The notes under the pieces are model-generated. The model was not told the DNA's origin. It searched no databases and saw only the letters and a program-made list of their open reading frames with translations. From Streptomyces sp. NRRL F-6676 (GTDB lineage Bacteria; Actinomycetota; Actinomycetes; Streptomycetales; Streptomycetaceae), in NCBI RefSeq assembly GCF_000725625.1, contig NZ_JOHS01000034.1:1-64000 (forward strand): 64,000 nt of DNA, written 5' to 3'. Below, in pieces: positions 1-7,788 of the stretch. The translations under genes and the position numbers were made by a program. Each line of letters starts with the position of its first letter. Position 1 is the first letter of the stretch.

Positions 1-21
1 CCGCACCCCCGCCCCGCCGCC

Positions 22-2202
22 TCACCCCCCGTCCGCGAACCTCTCCCCCCGCTCCGCCTTCCGCACCAGCAGCGCCGGCGGTGCGAACCGCTCCCCGTAG
101 CGCTCCGCCAGCTCCCGCGCCCGCGCGACGAACCCCGGCAGCCCGCCCTCGTACCCGTTGACGTACTGGAGCACGCCTCCCGTCCACCCCGGGAACCCGA
201 TCCCGAAGATCGACCCGATGTTCGCGTCGGCGACCGACGTCAGCACCCCCTCCTCCACCAGCCGCACCGTGTCCAACGCCTCCGCGAACAGCATCCGTTC
301 CTGCATGTCACGGAAGGGGATCTCGTGCCCCGGCTTGGTGAAGTGCTCGCGCAGCCCCGGCCACAGGCCGCCCCGCCGCCCGTCCTCGCCGTACTCGTAG
401 AAGCCCGCACCCCCACTGCGCCCGGTCCGCCCGAACTCGTCGACCATGCGGTCGACAACGGCCTCGGCGGGGTGCGCGGTCCAGGTGCCGCCCGCCTCCT
501 CCACCGCCCGCCGCGTCTCGGTGCGGATCTTGCGCGGCAGGGTCAGCGTGAGCTCGTCCATCAGGGAGAGCACCTTCGCCGGGTAACCGGCCTGTGCCGC
601 CGCCTGTTCGACCGACGCCGGCTCGATGCCCTCGCCGACCATCGCCACGCCCTCGTTGAGGAAGTGGCCGATGACCCGCGAGGTGAAGAAGCCGCGCGAG
701 TCGTTGACGACGATCGGCGTCTTGTTGATCTGCCGGACCAGGTCGAACGCGCGGGCCAGCGCCTCGTCGCCGGTCCGCTCGCCCTTGATGATCTCGACGA
801 GCGGCATCTTGTCGACGGGCGAGAAGAAGTGCAGCCCGATGAAGTCGGTCTGGCGTTCGACGCCCTCGGCGAGTGCCGTGATGGGGAGCGTGGAGGTGTT
901 GGAGCAGAGCAGCGCGTCGGGGGCGACGACCTGCTCGATCTCCTGGAACACCTTGTGCTTGAGCGAGGTGTCCTCGAACACCGCCTCGATCACCGCGTCG
1001 CAGCCCGCGAGGTCGGCCGCCTCGGCGGTCGGCGTGATGCGGGCGAGCAGGGCGTCGGCCTTCTCCTGGGTGGTGCGGCCGCGCGAGACGGCCTTGGCGC
1101 ACAGCTTCTCGCTGTACCCCTTGCCCTTGACGGCGGCCTCCAGGGACACGTCCTTGAGCACCACCTCGATGCCCGCGCGGGCGCAGGAGTAGGCGATGCC
1201 GGCACCCATCATCCCGGCGCCGAGGACGGCGACCCGCCGCACCTGACGCCTGGCCACGTCCTTGGGCCGGTTGGCGCCGGAGTTGACGGCCTGGAGGTCG
1301 AAGAAGAACGCCTGGATCATGTTCTTGGCCGTCTGCCCGGCGGCCAGTTCGACGAAGTAGCGGGCCTCGATGACTTGCGCCGTCTCGAAGTCGACCTGGG
1401 AGCCCTCGACGGCGGCGGCCATGATGTTGCGCGGCGCCGGGTAGGGCGCGCCGCCCGTCTGCTTGCGCAGATTGGCCGGGAAGGCGGGCAGGTTGGCCGC
1501 GAACTTCGGGTTGGCGGGGGTGCCGCCGGGGATGCGGTACCCCGGCCTGTCCCAGGGCTGGACGGACTCGGGGTGGGCGTCGATGAAGGCGCGGGCCCTG
1601 GCGAGCATGTCCTCGGGGCTGTCGGCGACCTCGTCGACGAGGCCGTTCTCCTGGGCGCGGCGCGGGTTGTACTGGGTGCCCTGGAGAAGGACCTTCAGCA
1701 GCGCGTCGGCGATGCCGAGCATCCGTACCGTACGGACGATGCCGCCGCCCCCGGGGAGCAGGCCGAGGGTGACCTCGGGGCAGCCGATGCGGGAGCCGGG
1801 GGCGTCGAGGGCGACGCGGTGGTGGCAGGCGAGGGCGATCTCGTAACCGCCGCCCAGGGCCGCGCCGCCCAGCGCGGCGACGACCGGCTTGCCGAGGGTC
1901 TCGATGCGACGCAGATTCCGCTTGATCGCCATGCCGGCGTCGAAGAGTTCCTGGGCGGTTTCCGGCGTGACGCGGATGAGGTCGCGCAGGTCGCCGCCGG
2001 CGAAGAAGGTCTTCTTCGCGGAGGTGACGATGACGCCGCGGACCGTGTCCTTCTCGGCCTCCAGGCGGTCGGTGACCGCGGCGAGGGAGTCGCGGAACGC
2101 CTGGTTCATGGTGTTCGCGGACTGGGTGGGGTCGTCGAGGACGAGGGTGACGATCCCGGTGTCGTCCTGTTCCCAGCGGATGGTGGTGGCTTCGGTGGTC
2201 AT
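22..2202 (-). CDS. Multifunctional fatty-acid oxidation protein: enoyl-CoA hydratase / 3-hydroxyacyl-CoA dehydrogenase (FadB-like)
   Basis: 726 aa. Carries out hydration of enoyl-CoA and NAD-dependent oxidation of L-3-hydroxyacyl-CoA in beta-oxidation. A crotonase domain occupies about residues 15-200, with an oxyanion-hole GGAALGGGYE stretch and the two acid residues E121 and E143 (GCPEVTLGLLPG) used by this family. A Rossmann domain with VLGAGMMGAG near residue 330 is followed by the helical dehydrogenase C-terminal domains (about 500-690). The ATG at 2202 follows a GGAG-containing ribosome site. The thiolase gene lies 49 bp upstream on the same strand, so the two probably form the alpha and beta parts of one trifunctional complex. 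Length and order are normal for actinobacterial FadB; the substrate chain length cannot be read from sequence. Confidence 0.93.
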   Translation of the reverse strand: MTTEATTIRWEQDDTGIVTLVLDDPTQSANTMNQAFRDSLAAVTDRLEAEKDTVRGVIVTSAKKTFFAGGDLRDLIRVTPETAQELFDAGMAIKRNLRRIETLGKPVVAALGGAALGGGYEIALACHHRVALDAPGSRIGCPEVTLGLLPGGGGIVRTVRMLGIADALLKVLLQGTQYNPRRAQENGLVDEVADSPEDMLARARAFIDAHPESVQPWDRPGYRIPGGTPANPKFAANLPAFPANLRKQTGGAPYPAPRNIMAAAVEGSQVDFETAQVIEARYFVELAAGQTAKNMIQAFFFDLQAVNSGANRPKDVARRQVRRVAVLGAGMMGAGIAYSCARAGIEVVLKDVSLEAAVKGKGYSEKLCAKAVSRGRTTQEKADALLARITPTAEAADLAGCDAVIEAVFEDTSLKHKVFQEIEQVVAPDALLCSNTSTLPITALAEGVERQTDFIGLHFFSPVDKMPLVEIIKGERTGDEALARAFDLVRQINKTPIVVNDSRGFFTSRVIGHFLNEGVAMVGEGIEPASVEQAAAQAGYPAKVLSLMDELTLTLPRKIRTETRRAVEEAGGTWTAHPAEAVVDRMVDEFGRTGRSGGAGFYEYGEDGRRGGLWPGLREHFTKPGHEIPFRDMQERMLFAEALDTVRLVEEGVLTSVADANIGSIFGIGFPGWTGGVLQYVNGYEGGLPGFVARARELAERYGERFAPPALLVRKAERGERFADGG

Positions 2203-2251
2203 GAGGGGAGCTCCAGAGGATCAGGTGATCAGGTGGTCCGTCGGGAGGGGG

Positions 2252-3466
2252 TCAGACGCGCTCGACGACGGTGGCGATGCCCATGCCGCCGCCCACGCAG
2301 AGGGTGGCGAGCCCGAACCGCTTGTCCTGGCGCTCCAGTTCGTCGACGAGCGTGCCGAGGATCATGGCGCCGGTGGCGCCCAGCGGGTGCCCGAGCGCGA
2401 TGGCGCCGCCGTTGACGTTGACCTTGTCCAGGGACAGGCCCATGTCCTTGACGAAGCGGAGCACGACGGCCGCGAACGCCTCGTTGATCTCGACGAGGTC
2501 GATGTCGTCGATGGTCAGCCCGGCCCGGGCGAGCGCCTTGCGGGTGGCGGGGGCGGGGCCGGTGAGCATGATGGTGGGCTCGGAGCCGGAGACGGCGGCG
2601 GAGACGATCCGGGCGCGCGGGGTGAGGCCGTAGCGCTCGCCGATCTCCTTGGAACCGATCGCGACGAGCGCGGAACCGTCCACGATGCCGGAGGAGTTGC
2701 CCGCGTGGTGGACGTGGTCGATCTTCTCCACCCAGTGGTACTTCTGGAGCGCGACGGCGTCGAAGCCGCCCAGGTCGCCGATGTCTGCGAAGGACGGCTT
2801 CAGCTTGGCGAGGGAGTCGGCGGTGGTGCCGGGGCGCAGGTGTTCGTCGTGGTCGAGGACGGTGAGCCCCGCGCGGTCCTTGACGGGGACGACGGACCGC
2901 TCGAAGCGGCCCTCCTTCCAGGCCGTGGCAGCGCGCTCCTGGGACAGGGCCGCGTACTCGTCGACGTCGCGCCGCGAGAACCCCTCGATGGTGGCGATGA
3001 GGTCGGCGCCGATGCCCTGGGGGACGAAGTTGGTGGCGAGGTTGGTCATCGGGTCGGCGAACCAGGCGCCGCCGTCGGAGGCCATCGGCACCCGGGACAT
3101 CGACTCCACGCCGCCCGCGAGGACCAGGTCCTCCCAGCCGGACCGCACCTTGGCGGCGGCCATGTTGACCGCTTCGAGCCCGGAGGCGCAGAAGCGGTTC
3201 TCCTGGACGCCGGCCACCGTGTCGGGCAGCCCGGCGGCGATCGCGGCGATCCGGGCGATGTCGGAGCCCTGGTCGCCGACGGGGCCGACGACGCCGAGCA
3301 CGATGTCGTCGACGGCGGCCGGGTCGAGTTGGGGCGAGCGGGCCCGCAGCTCGTGGATGAGGCCGGTGACGAGGTCGATGGGCTTGGTGCCGTGCAGGGC
3401 CCCGTTGGCCTTGCCACGGCCGCGCGGGGTGCGGATCGCGTCGTAGACGTACGCTTCGGTGCTCAC
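2252..3466 (-). CDS. Acetyl-CoA C-acyltransferase (thiolase, FadA-like)
   Basis: 404 aa. Thiolytic cleavage of 3-ketoacyl-CoA, the last step of beta-oxidation. The nucleophilic cysteine is C93 in [11 protein letters not shown]; the other thiolase signatures NEAFAA, GHPLG and CVGGGMG are present near residues 350, 365 and 390. I chose the GTG at 3466 because it overlaps the stop of the upstream CoA-transferase gene by four bases (GTGA), which indicates translational coupling, and because the protein then begins [15 protein letters not shown] as thiolases do. With the gene downstream it makes a FadAB pair. A second thiolase in the window (21873-23075) belongs to the pca pathway. Confidence 0.94.
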   Translation of the reverse strand: MSTEAYVYDAIRTPRGRGKANGALHGTKPIDLVTGLIHELRARSPQLDPAAVDDIVLGVVGPVGDQGSDIARIAAIAAGLPDTVAGVQENRFCASGLEAVNMAAAKVRSGWEDLVLAGGVESMSRVPMASDGGAWFADPMTNLATNFVPQGIGADLIATIEGFSRRDVDEYAALSQERAATAWKEGRFERSVVPVKDRAGLTVLDHDEHLRPGTTADSLAKLKPSFADIGDLGGFDAVALQKYHWVEKIDHVHHAGNSSGIVDGSALVAIGSKEIGERYGLTPRARIVSAAVSGSEPTIMLTGPAPATRKALARAGLTIDDIDLVEINEAFAAVVLRFVKDMGLSLDKVNVNGGAIALGHPLGATGAMILGTLVDELERQDKRFGLATLCVGGGMGIATVVERV

Positions 3467-4668
3467 GGGCTGACCTTTCGGGAGGCGTGCGGGGGTCGGG
3501 GGGCGTCGGTGATGAGGTGCGGCAGGTCCCAGTCCCGGGCGACGGCCGCCGTGTCGGCGCCGGGCCGGGCGGGACCGCTGCGGACGGCCGTGGGGGTCGC
3601 GGAGAAGCGGGGCGCGGGGGCCGGCTGGGTGAGGCCGCCGTGGTCGGTGAAGGTACCGCGCGCGGCGAGGTGCGGGTCGGCCGGGGCCTCGCGCAGCGAC
3701 CGGACGGGCGCCACGCACGCGTCCGAGCCCTCGAACACCTCGGTCCACTCGGCGCGCGTACGGGTGCGGAAGCGGGCGGCGACGGCGGCGCGCAGCTCGG
3801 GCCAGCGGGCCGGGTCGTCGCGCGGCGGGAGCGGTTCCCCGGCGCCGAGCAGGGTGGTGAACTCGGCGTAGAACCGTTCCTCCAGGGCGCCCACGGCCAT
3901 GTGGTGGCCGTCGGAGGTCTCGTAGGTGCCGTAGAACGGGCAGCCGCCGTCGAGGAGGTTGGCGCCGCGCCGGTCCTGCCACGCCCCGGCGGCGAGCATG
4001 CCGTGCAGCATCGCGGTGAGGTGGACGGTGCCGTCGACGATGGCGGCGTCCACGACCTGGCCGGTGCCGGTGGCGCGGGCGTGGTGCAGCGCGGCGAGGG
4101 CGCCGACGACGAGGTACAGGGCGCCGCCCGCGTAGTCGCCGAGGAGGTTGGCGGGGGCGACGGGCGGGCGGTCGGGGTCGCCGGTGATGCCGAGGGCGCC
4201 GGTGCGGGCGAGGTAGGCGAGGTCGTGGCCCGCGCGGTCGGCGAGGGGGCCCTCCTGGCCCCAGCCGGTCATCCGGCCGTAGACCAGGCGGGGGTTGCGG
4301 GCGTGGCAGTCGGCGGGGCCGACGCCGAGCCGTTCGGCGACGCCGGGGCGGTAGCCCTCCAGAAGGATGTCGGCGCGTTCGGCCAGGTCCAGGACGCGGG
4401 CGGGGCCGTCGGGGGATTTGAGGTCGAGGACGACGGAGCGCTTGTTGCGGTTGGTGAGGTCGAGGGCGGGGTCGATACCGAGGCCGGGGCCGGTGGGGCG
4501 GTCCACACGGACGACGTCCGCGCCGAGGTCGGCGAGGAGCATGGCGGCGAAGGGGGCGGGGCCGATGCCGGCGAGCTCGACGACGCGGACGTCCGTGAGG
4601 GGGCCGGTGGGGGTGTGCGGTGCGGGTGTCGCCGACGGTGGTGCGGGTGGTGGCGTTGCCTCGGACAT
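3463..4668 (-). CDS. CaiB/BaiF family CoA transferase, alpha-methylacyl-CoA racemase type
   Basis: 401 aa. The protein has a proline-rich N-terminus and then the family-III CoA-transferase fold starting [23 protein letters not shown]. The AGHD and LLGDYAGG motifs match the His/Asp pair (His126/Asp156) that does 1,1-proton transfer in mycobacterial Mcr racemase, so racemisation of 2-methylacyl-CoA esters is more likely than formate- or carnitine-CoA transfer. That fits its coupling (4-base overlap) to thiolase and FadB, where the S-epimer is needed to oxidise branched chains. The ATG at 4668 was taken because residues upstream in frame are low-complexity. Substrate is inferred, not shown. Confidence 0.86.
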   Translation of the reverse strand: MSEATPPPAPPSATPAPHTPTGPLTDVRVVELAGIGPAPFAAMLLADLGADVVRVDRPTGPGLGIDPALDLTNRNKRSVVLDLKSPDGPARVLDLAERADILLEGYRPGVAERLGVGPADCHARNPRLVYGRMTGWGQEGPLADRAGHDLAYLARTGALGITGDPDRPPVAPANLLGDYAGGALYLVVGALAALHHARATGTGQVVDAAIVDGTVHLTAMLHGMLAAGAWQDRRGANLLDGGCPFYGTYETSDGHHMAVGALEERFYAEFTTLLGAGEPLPPRDDPARWPELRAAVAARFRTRTRAEWTEVFEGSDACVAPVRSLREAPADPHLAARGTFTDHGGLTQPAPAPRFSATPTAVRSGPARPGADTAAVARDWDLPHLITDAPRPPHASRKVSP

Positions 4669-4865
4669 CGGGCTCCTGGGGCGAGCAAGCGCTTGGTTAT
4701 GTGGTTGGGTCCAGGGTAGGTCACGGGGGGCGATTTTTCTCGCCCCCGCCGCCCCTTCCCGTCCCCACCCGGGGCCCGCGCCCCCGGACGCCGCCAGAAG
4801 ACCGCGCCCACGCGGCGGAGCCGCGAACCGGCACAGCCCCGCGCCCCGGTCACAGGCCCCCCGCC

Positions 4866-5564
4866 TCAGGAAGTCGCCCTCTTCAGGGCTGCACGGCACA
4901 GTGCGTCCGCTCTGCGGGTCGTCTCCGGGAGGCGGTACTCCGGGGTCAGGGCCAGGGTGTGGGCGCAGGCGTTGTCGAGGGTGACCCGGTGGCCTGTCGA
5001 GACGAAGACCGGTTTCACGGCGGTCCGGGTGCGCAGGGCGCGGCCGACCTCCTCGGTGCCGTCGGCGAGCAGGGGGCTGGTGCTGCCGCGCGGGGCGGCG
5101 GGGGGCTCGTAGGTGAAGGTGAACGGGTTCTTCGCGACGCCGATGACCGGGAGCCCGGTGAGGACGCCCAGGTGGGCGGCGAGGCCGAAGCGGCGCGGGT
5201 GGGCGCGGCCGTAGCCGTCGCAGACGACCAGGCCGGGGTCGCACGGCAGCGCCTCCAGCGCGGCCAGGACCGCGGGGAGCTCCCGGAAGGCCAGCAGGCC
5301 GGGTATGTACGGGAAGGAGACCTCGCCGACGGCGGTGGCCTCGGTCACCGGCTCCAGCGTGGCCGCGTCGAGCACGACGGCCGCCGCGGCGACGACGTTC
5401 CGCGCGTCGTCGTAGGCGACGTCCACGCCCGTCACGTTGCCGGTTCCCGGCGGCGGCCCGGGCTCGTCCAGGATCACCTGGCCGCGCAGGGCGTCCTGGA
5501 CGGCCAGGGCCTCTTCCTCGGTGGCGGGGGCGGGCGGGCCCGCGGGGATGCGTACGGTCGTCAT
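4866..5564 (-). CDS. nfi: Endonuclease V (deoxyinosine 3'-endonuclease)
   Basis: 232 aa, the usual length. Nicks DNA one base 3' of deoxyinosine to start repair of deaminated adenine. Family hallmarks in order: VTGVDVAYD (first metal Asp), the wedge motif YIPGLLAFRE, VVCDGYGRAHPRRFG (second metal Asp), and VIGVAKNPF. Residues 1-20 are a variable extension. The gene is flanked upstream by a very strong hairpin that ends only 22 bp before the ATG, so its promoter must lie in or beyond the hairpin, or in read-through from the small gene upstream. Confidence 0.93.
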   Translation of the reverse strand: MTTVRIPAGPPAPATEEEALAVQDALRGQVILDEPGPPPGTGNVTGVDVAYDDARNVVAAAAVVLDAATLEPVTEATAVGEVSFPYIPGLLAFRELPAVLAALEALPCDPGLVVCDGYGRAHPRRFGLAAHLGVLTGLPVIGVAKNPFTFTYEPPAAPRGSTSPLLADGTEEVGRALRTRTAVKPVFVSTGHRVTLDNACAHTLALTPEYRLPETTRRADALCRAALKRATS

Positions 5565-5586
5565 GGTGGGACGAGGGTACGGCCCC

Positions 5587-5649
5587 GCCAGGGCCTGTCT
5601 CTCGGTTCCCGTCCGCCGGGCGTACGGGAACCGAGAGACAGGCCCTGGC
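5587..5649. terminator. Perfect 26-bp inverted repeat between nfi and the small basic-protein gene
   Basis: Arms 5587-5612 and 5624-5649 are exact reverse complements separated by an 11-nt loop. It lies 5 nt after the stop codon of the leftward gene at 5655-5978, so it is probably that gene's rho-independent terminator (actinobacterial terminators often lack a U tract). The arms, with GGGCCTGTCTCTCGG at the outside, could also be a decayed transposon end pair, but no transposase or target duplication is visible. Confidence 0.75.
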
Positions 5650-5654
5650 CGCGC

Positions 5655-5978
5655 TCACTTGCCGAGGGCCCGCTGGAGCTGCGCCTTGTTCATGTCCGAA
5701 CGGCCGTGCACGTTCTTCTTCTTGGCCTCTTCGTAGAGCTGGTCGTACGTCGGTCCCTGCGACCCCTTGCCGGAGCGCTGGCCGCCGCGCTTGCCGGACG
5801 ACATGTCCTCGGTCGACGTCCTGCTCTTCTGCTTGGACTCGCCGGACCGGGCGCGCTCCTTGTTCACCGTGCGCGCGGCGATCTCCTTCGCGCGGCCGGT
5901 GCTCTCGCCGCGGTCCTCGGCGCTCTTCTTGATGTGCTCGTACTGGCGTTCACGCTTCGGGCTCGACCCGCTGGGCAT
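5655..5978 (-). CDS. Small basic protein with C-terminal Rho-N/SAP-like motif
   Basis: 107 aa, very rich in Lys, Arg, Ser and Glu and free of hydrophobic segments, so cytosolic and probably disordered over residues 1-75. The last 30 residues (TYDQLYEEAKKKNVHGRSD followed by MNKAQLQRALGK) resemble the short helix-extended-helix unit of Rho N-terminal or SAP-like domains that bind nucleic acid. Similar small proteins are common in actinobacteria and are sometimes labelled plasmid-stabilisation proteins without experimental support. The ATG at 5978 follows GGAAGTGACC. Function unknown; nucleic-acid binding is inference. Confidence 0.75.
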   Translation of the reverse strand: MPSGSSPKRERQYEHIKKSAEDRGESTGRAKEIAARTVNKERARSGESKQKSRTSTEDMSSGKRGGQRSGKGSQGPTYDQLYEEAKKKNVHGRSDMNKAQLQRALGK

Positions 5979-6157
5979 GGACGGTCACTTCCTTTCGGGA
6001 CATGTGAGGACCGGGTACCCCTCATCCCCCAGGCAAGCACCGCGTCCGTCGCGCCGCGCGGCCACTACTCCGGGCGGGCGGGAACCGGGAGCCGCCCGCG
6101 GGTGTCTTTTCGAAGTGTCACGGTGTCCGGGTGTCGACGTCTCGGTGAATGGACTCG

Positions 6158-6171
6158 GTGACAGAGGTCAC
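6158..6171. promoter_or_regulatory. GTGAC-AGAG-GTCAC palindrome upstream of the SsgA-like gene
   Basis: A perfect 5-bp inverted repeat with a 4-nt spacer, 100 bp before the ssgD-like ATG, in the 293-nt gap after the small basic-protein gene. Its half sites resemble those of BldD-type and other developmental operators but the spacing is one base off the BldD consensus as I remember it. Weak evidence; nothing else stands out in this gap. Confidence 0.3.
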
Positions 6172-6271
6172 TCGCACCTCATGTGCACGGAACGGCCGGT
6201 TCCGGCGTCTTTTTGGACGACGGATTCTGGCCGCCGGGAGTCCGTCCGGCCCATCACAAGGGAGCAAGGCG

Positions 6272-6685
6272 ATGTCCACCGTCATAGAGCAGCCCGTCGA
6301 GGCACGCCTGGTCGCCGCCGCGCCGCGGATGTCGAGCATCCCTGCCACGCTCCACTACGACCGCGCGGACCCGTTCGCCGTCCGCATGACCTTCCCGGCG
6401 CCGGCGACGCTGGAGGGGGTGGACGTGTGCTGGACGTTCGCGCGGGAGTTGCTGGCGGCGGGGCTGGAGCGGGCGGAGGGGGACGGGGACGTGCGGGTGC
6501 GGCCGTACGGGTACGACCGGACGGTGCTGGAGTTTCATGCGCCGGAGGGGACGGCCGTGGTGCATGTGCACTCGCGTGACGTGCGGAGGTTTCTGCGGGC
6601 GGCGGGGGAATTGGTGCCGGTGGGGCTGGAGCATCTCCAGATCGACCTGGACCGGGACCTGGCGGAGCTGATGCGGGACGCGTGA
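6272..6685 (+). CDS. ssgD: SsgA-like sporulation/cell-division protein (SALP), probably SsgD
   Basis: 137 aa. SALPs are found only in sporulating actinomycetes and steer septum and wall synthesis during growth and sporulation. The family pattern is clear: IPATLHYDRADPFAVRMTF near residues 23-41, WTFARELLAAGLE near 55, GDVRVRPYG, and a C-terminal PVGLEHLQIDLDRDLAEL. The N-terminus STVIEQPVEARL and the neighbourhood (ABC-F, WhiB-like and pca genes nearby) point to SsgD rather than SsgA, SsgB or SsgG; that assignment is from memory of S. coelicolor gene order. The ATG at 6272 follows GGGAGCAAGG. Confidence 0.85.
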   Translation: MSTVIEQPVEARLVAAAPRMSSIPATLHYDRADPFAVRMTFPAPATLEGVDVCWTFARELLAAGLERAEGDGDVRVRPYGYDRTVLEFHAPEGTAVVHVHSRDVRRFLRAAGELVPVGLEHLQIDLDRDLAELMRDA

Positions 6686-6705
6686 GGGTGGGTGGGGGTT
6701 CCGGA

Positions 6706-6777
6706 TCGCGCGGTTCCCCGCGCCCCTGGAAGCCCGGGGGCGCCCCCTGCTTTTCAGGGGCGCGGGGAACCGCGCGA
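6706..6777. repeat. Intergenic hairpin repeat, copy 1 (perfect 22-bp arms)
   Basis: Arms 6706-6727 and 6756-6777 are exact reverse complements around the shared core GCGCGGTTCCCCGCGCCCCT. The loop contains GGCGCCCCCTGCTT, a string also found in the loop of the copy at 40294-40365. It sits between the convergent ssgD-like and GPP34 genes and can act as a bidirectional terminator. Confidence 0.85.
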
Positions 6778-6826
6778 CAAGCCACGACGTACCCGCACCC
6801 GCCGACGAACCGAATTCCCCGAGTTC

Positions 6827-7444
6827 TCAGGCGCTCCCCACCCTCGTCTCCACCGCCGCCGCCAGGCCCCCGCGGATCTCCCTCGCGACCGGGTCGGCCG
6901 TCAGGGCGGACGCGCGGTCGCGGTCGGCCGGGGACGTGACGGAGGGCAGCCCCGCCGTCGCCGCCAGCGCGGCGAGCGCTGCCTCGTCCGGCGATGCCGC
7001 CGCTCCCGCGGCCAGCGCGCGGCGGACCGCGGCCTGGAGCGCCGTCGCCTTCGCGACGTCGACCAGCGCGTAATCCACCGTCGGCAGGAAGCCCAGCGCC
7101 CGCCGCTTCCCGGGGCGGAGGAGGCCGTCGGCCGCCAGGCCGGCGCGTACCGCGTCGAGGGTGACGGAGGCGTGCGCCGTCACCCATTCCGCCCAGGTGC
7201 GCGGGCGGGACTCCTGGACGAGTTCGAGGAAGTCGTCGAGCGCGTCGTCCCCCGTGCTCGCGTCGAGGTCGACCGGGGTGACGATGCCGTCCACGTCGGC
7301 CAGCAGCCCGCGCCGCGCCAGTTCCGTGAGAGCGCCGGCCCTCACCAGGTACGGCAGCCGGTCGACGGCGACCGGCTCCCCCGTCGCCGTGTCCCAGGAC
7401 AGCAGGCAGAGGCGGGCGGGCAGGCTGAGGGAGCCATCGAGCAC
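6827..7444 (-). CDS. GPP34 (GOLPH3/VPS74-like) family protein
   Basis: 205 aa. Starts LDGSLSLPARLCLLSWD, the opening of the bacterial GPP34 domain, followed by VRAGALTELARRGLL and a helical C-terminal half. In eukaryotes this fold binds phosphatidylinositol-4-phosphate; the role of the many Streptomyces paralogues is unknown. I chose the GTG at 7444 because AAGGAGG stands seven bases before it; an ATG 66 bp further upstream would add a proline-rich tail outside the domain. It is transcribed away from the strong promoter at 7504. Membrane or lipid association is inference from the family. Confidence 0.85.
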   Translation of the reverse strand: MLDGSLSLPARLCLLSWDTATGEPVAVDRLPYLVRAGALTELARRGLLADVDGIVTPVDLDASTGDDALDDFLELVQESRPRTWAEWVTAHASVTLDAVRAGLAADGLLRPGKRRALGFLPTVDYALVDVAKATALQAAVRRALAAGAAASPDEAALAALAATAGLPSVTSPADRDRASALTADPVAREIRGGLAAAVETRVGSA

Positions 7445-7503
7445 GTCGGCCTCCTTGCGTTCGGGCGGGCCGTGGGCCGGGGGCCCGGCACACGGATATT
7501 CCG

Positions 7504-7532
7504 TTGACACACCTCGTACCCGTTCCTACGGT
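7504..7532 (+). promoter_or_regulatory. Consensus vegetative promoter for the ABC-F gene
   Basis: TTGACA (7504-7509), a 17-nt spacer, and TACGGT (7527-7532) match the principal sigma factor HrdB consensus. Predicted transcription start is near 7539, leaving about 250 nt of untranslated leader before the ABC-F start at 7789. Confidence 0.75.
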
Positions 7533-7539
7533 GGACACC

Positions 7540-7788
7540 GGTTCTGTTGCCGTCGATCGGAGAAGGACGTTGCTCGTCTGAGGTCCTGGGACACCGCGCC
7601 GCACGCTCACCGGCCGCGCTGAGTCGAGTCGAACTCAGCCCCGCCGCGCCGAGCCGCCCGCGCGTCGTGTGCGACCTCGATCCACGAGCCGTCCCGCCGA
7701 CGGAGGACCGTCGCTTCTGCCGCCTCCTCCTCGCGGTGTCCCGTACGCGTGTTCGCGATCCACCCCCTCACGCCCCTGCGAGGCCCGT
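7540..7788 (+). promoter_or_regulatory. Long leader of the ABC-F gene with a candidate three-codon upstream ORF
   Basis: The gap 7445-7788 holds no gene. The leader has a strong ribosome site GGAGAAGGA (7559-7567) two bases before TTG CTC GTC TGA (7570-7581), a possible Met-Leu-Val mini-ORF, and then a small stem GCTGAGT/ACTCAGC (7618-7624 with 7633-7639). ABC-F resistance genes are often controlled by ribosome stalling on a short leader ORF that changes downstream folding. That mechanism is inferred here, not shown. Confidence 0.45.

Noticed and set aside
325..2415. 696-codon open frame on the + strand opposite the FadB-like gene
   Set aside because: Shadow frame of the same kind; repetitive Val/Asp/Gly composition and no ribosome site.
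5587..5649. Insertion-sequence end pair or MITE
   Set aside because: Perfect arms without transposase, internal sequence or flanking target duplication; position right after a stop codon is better explained as a terminator.
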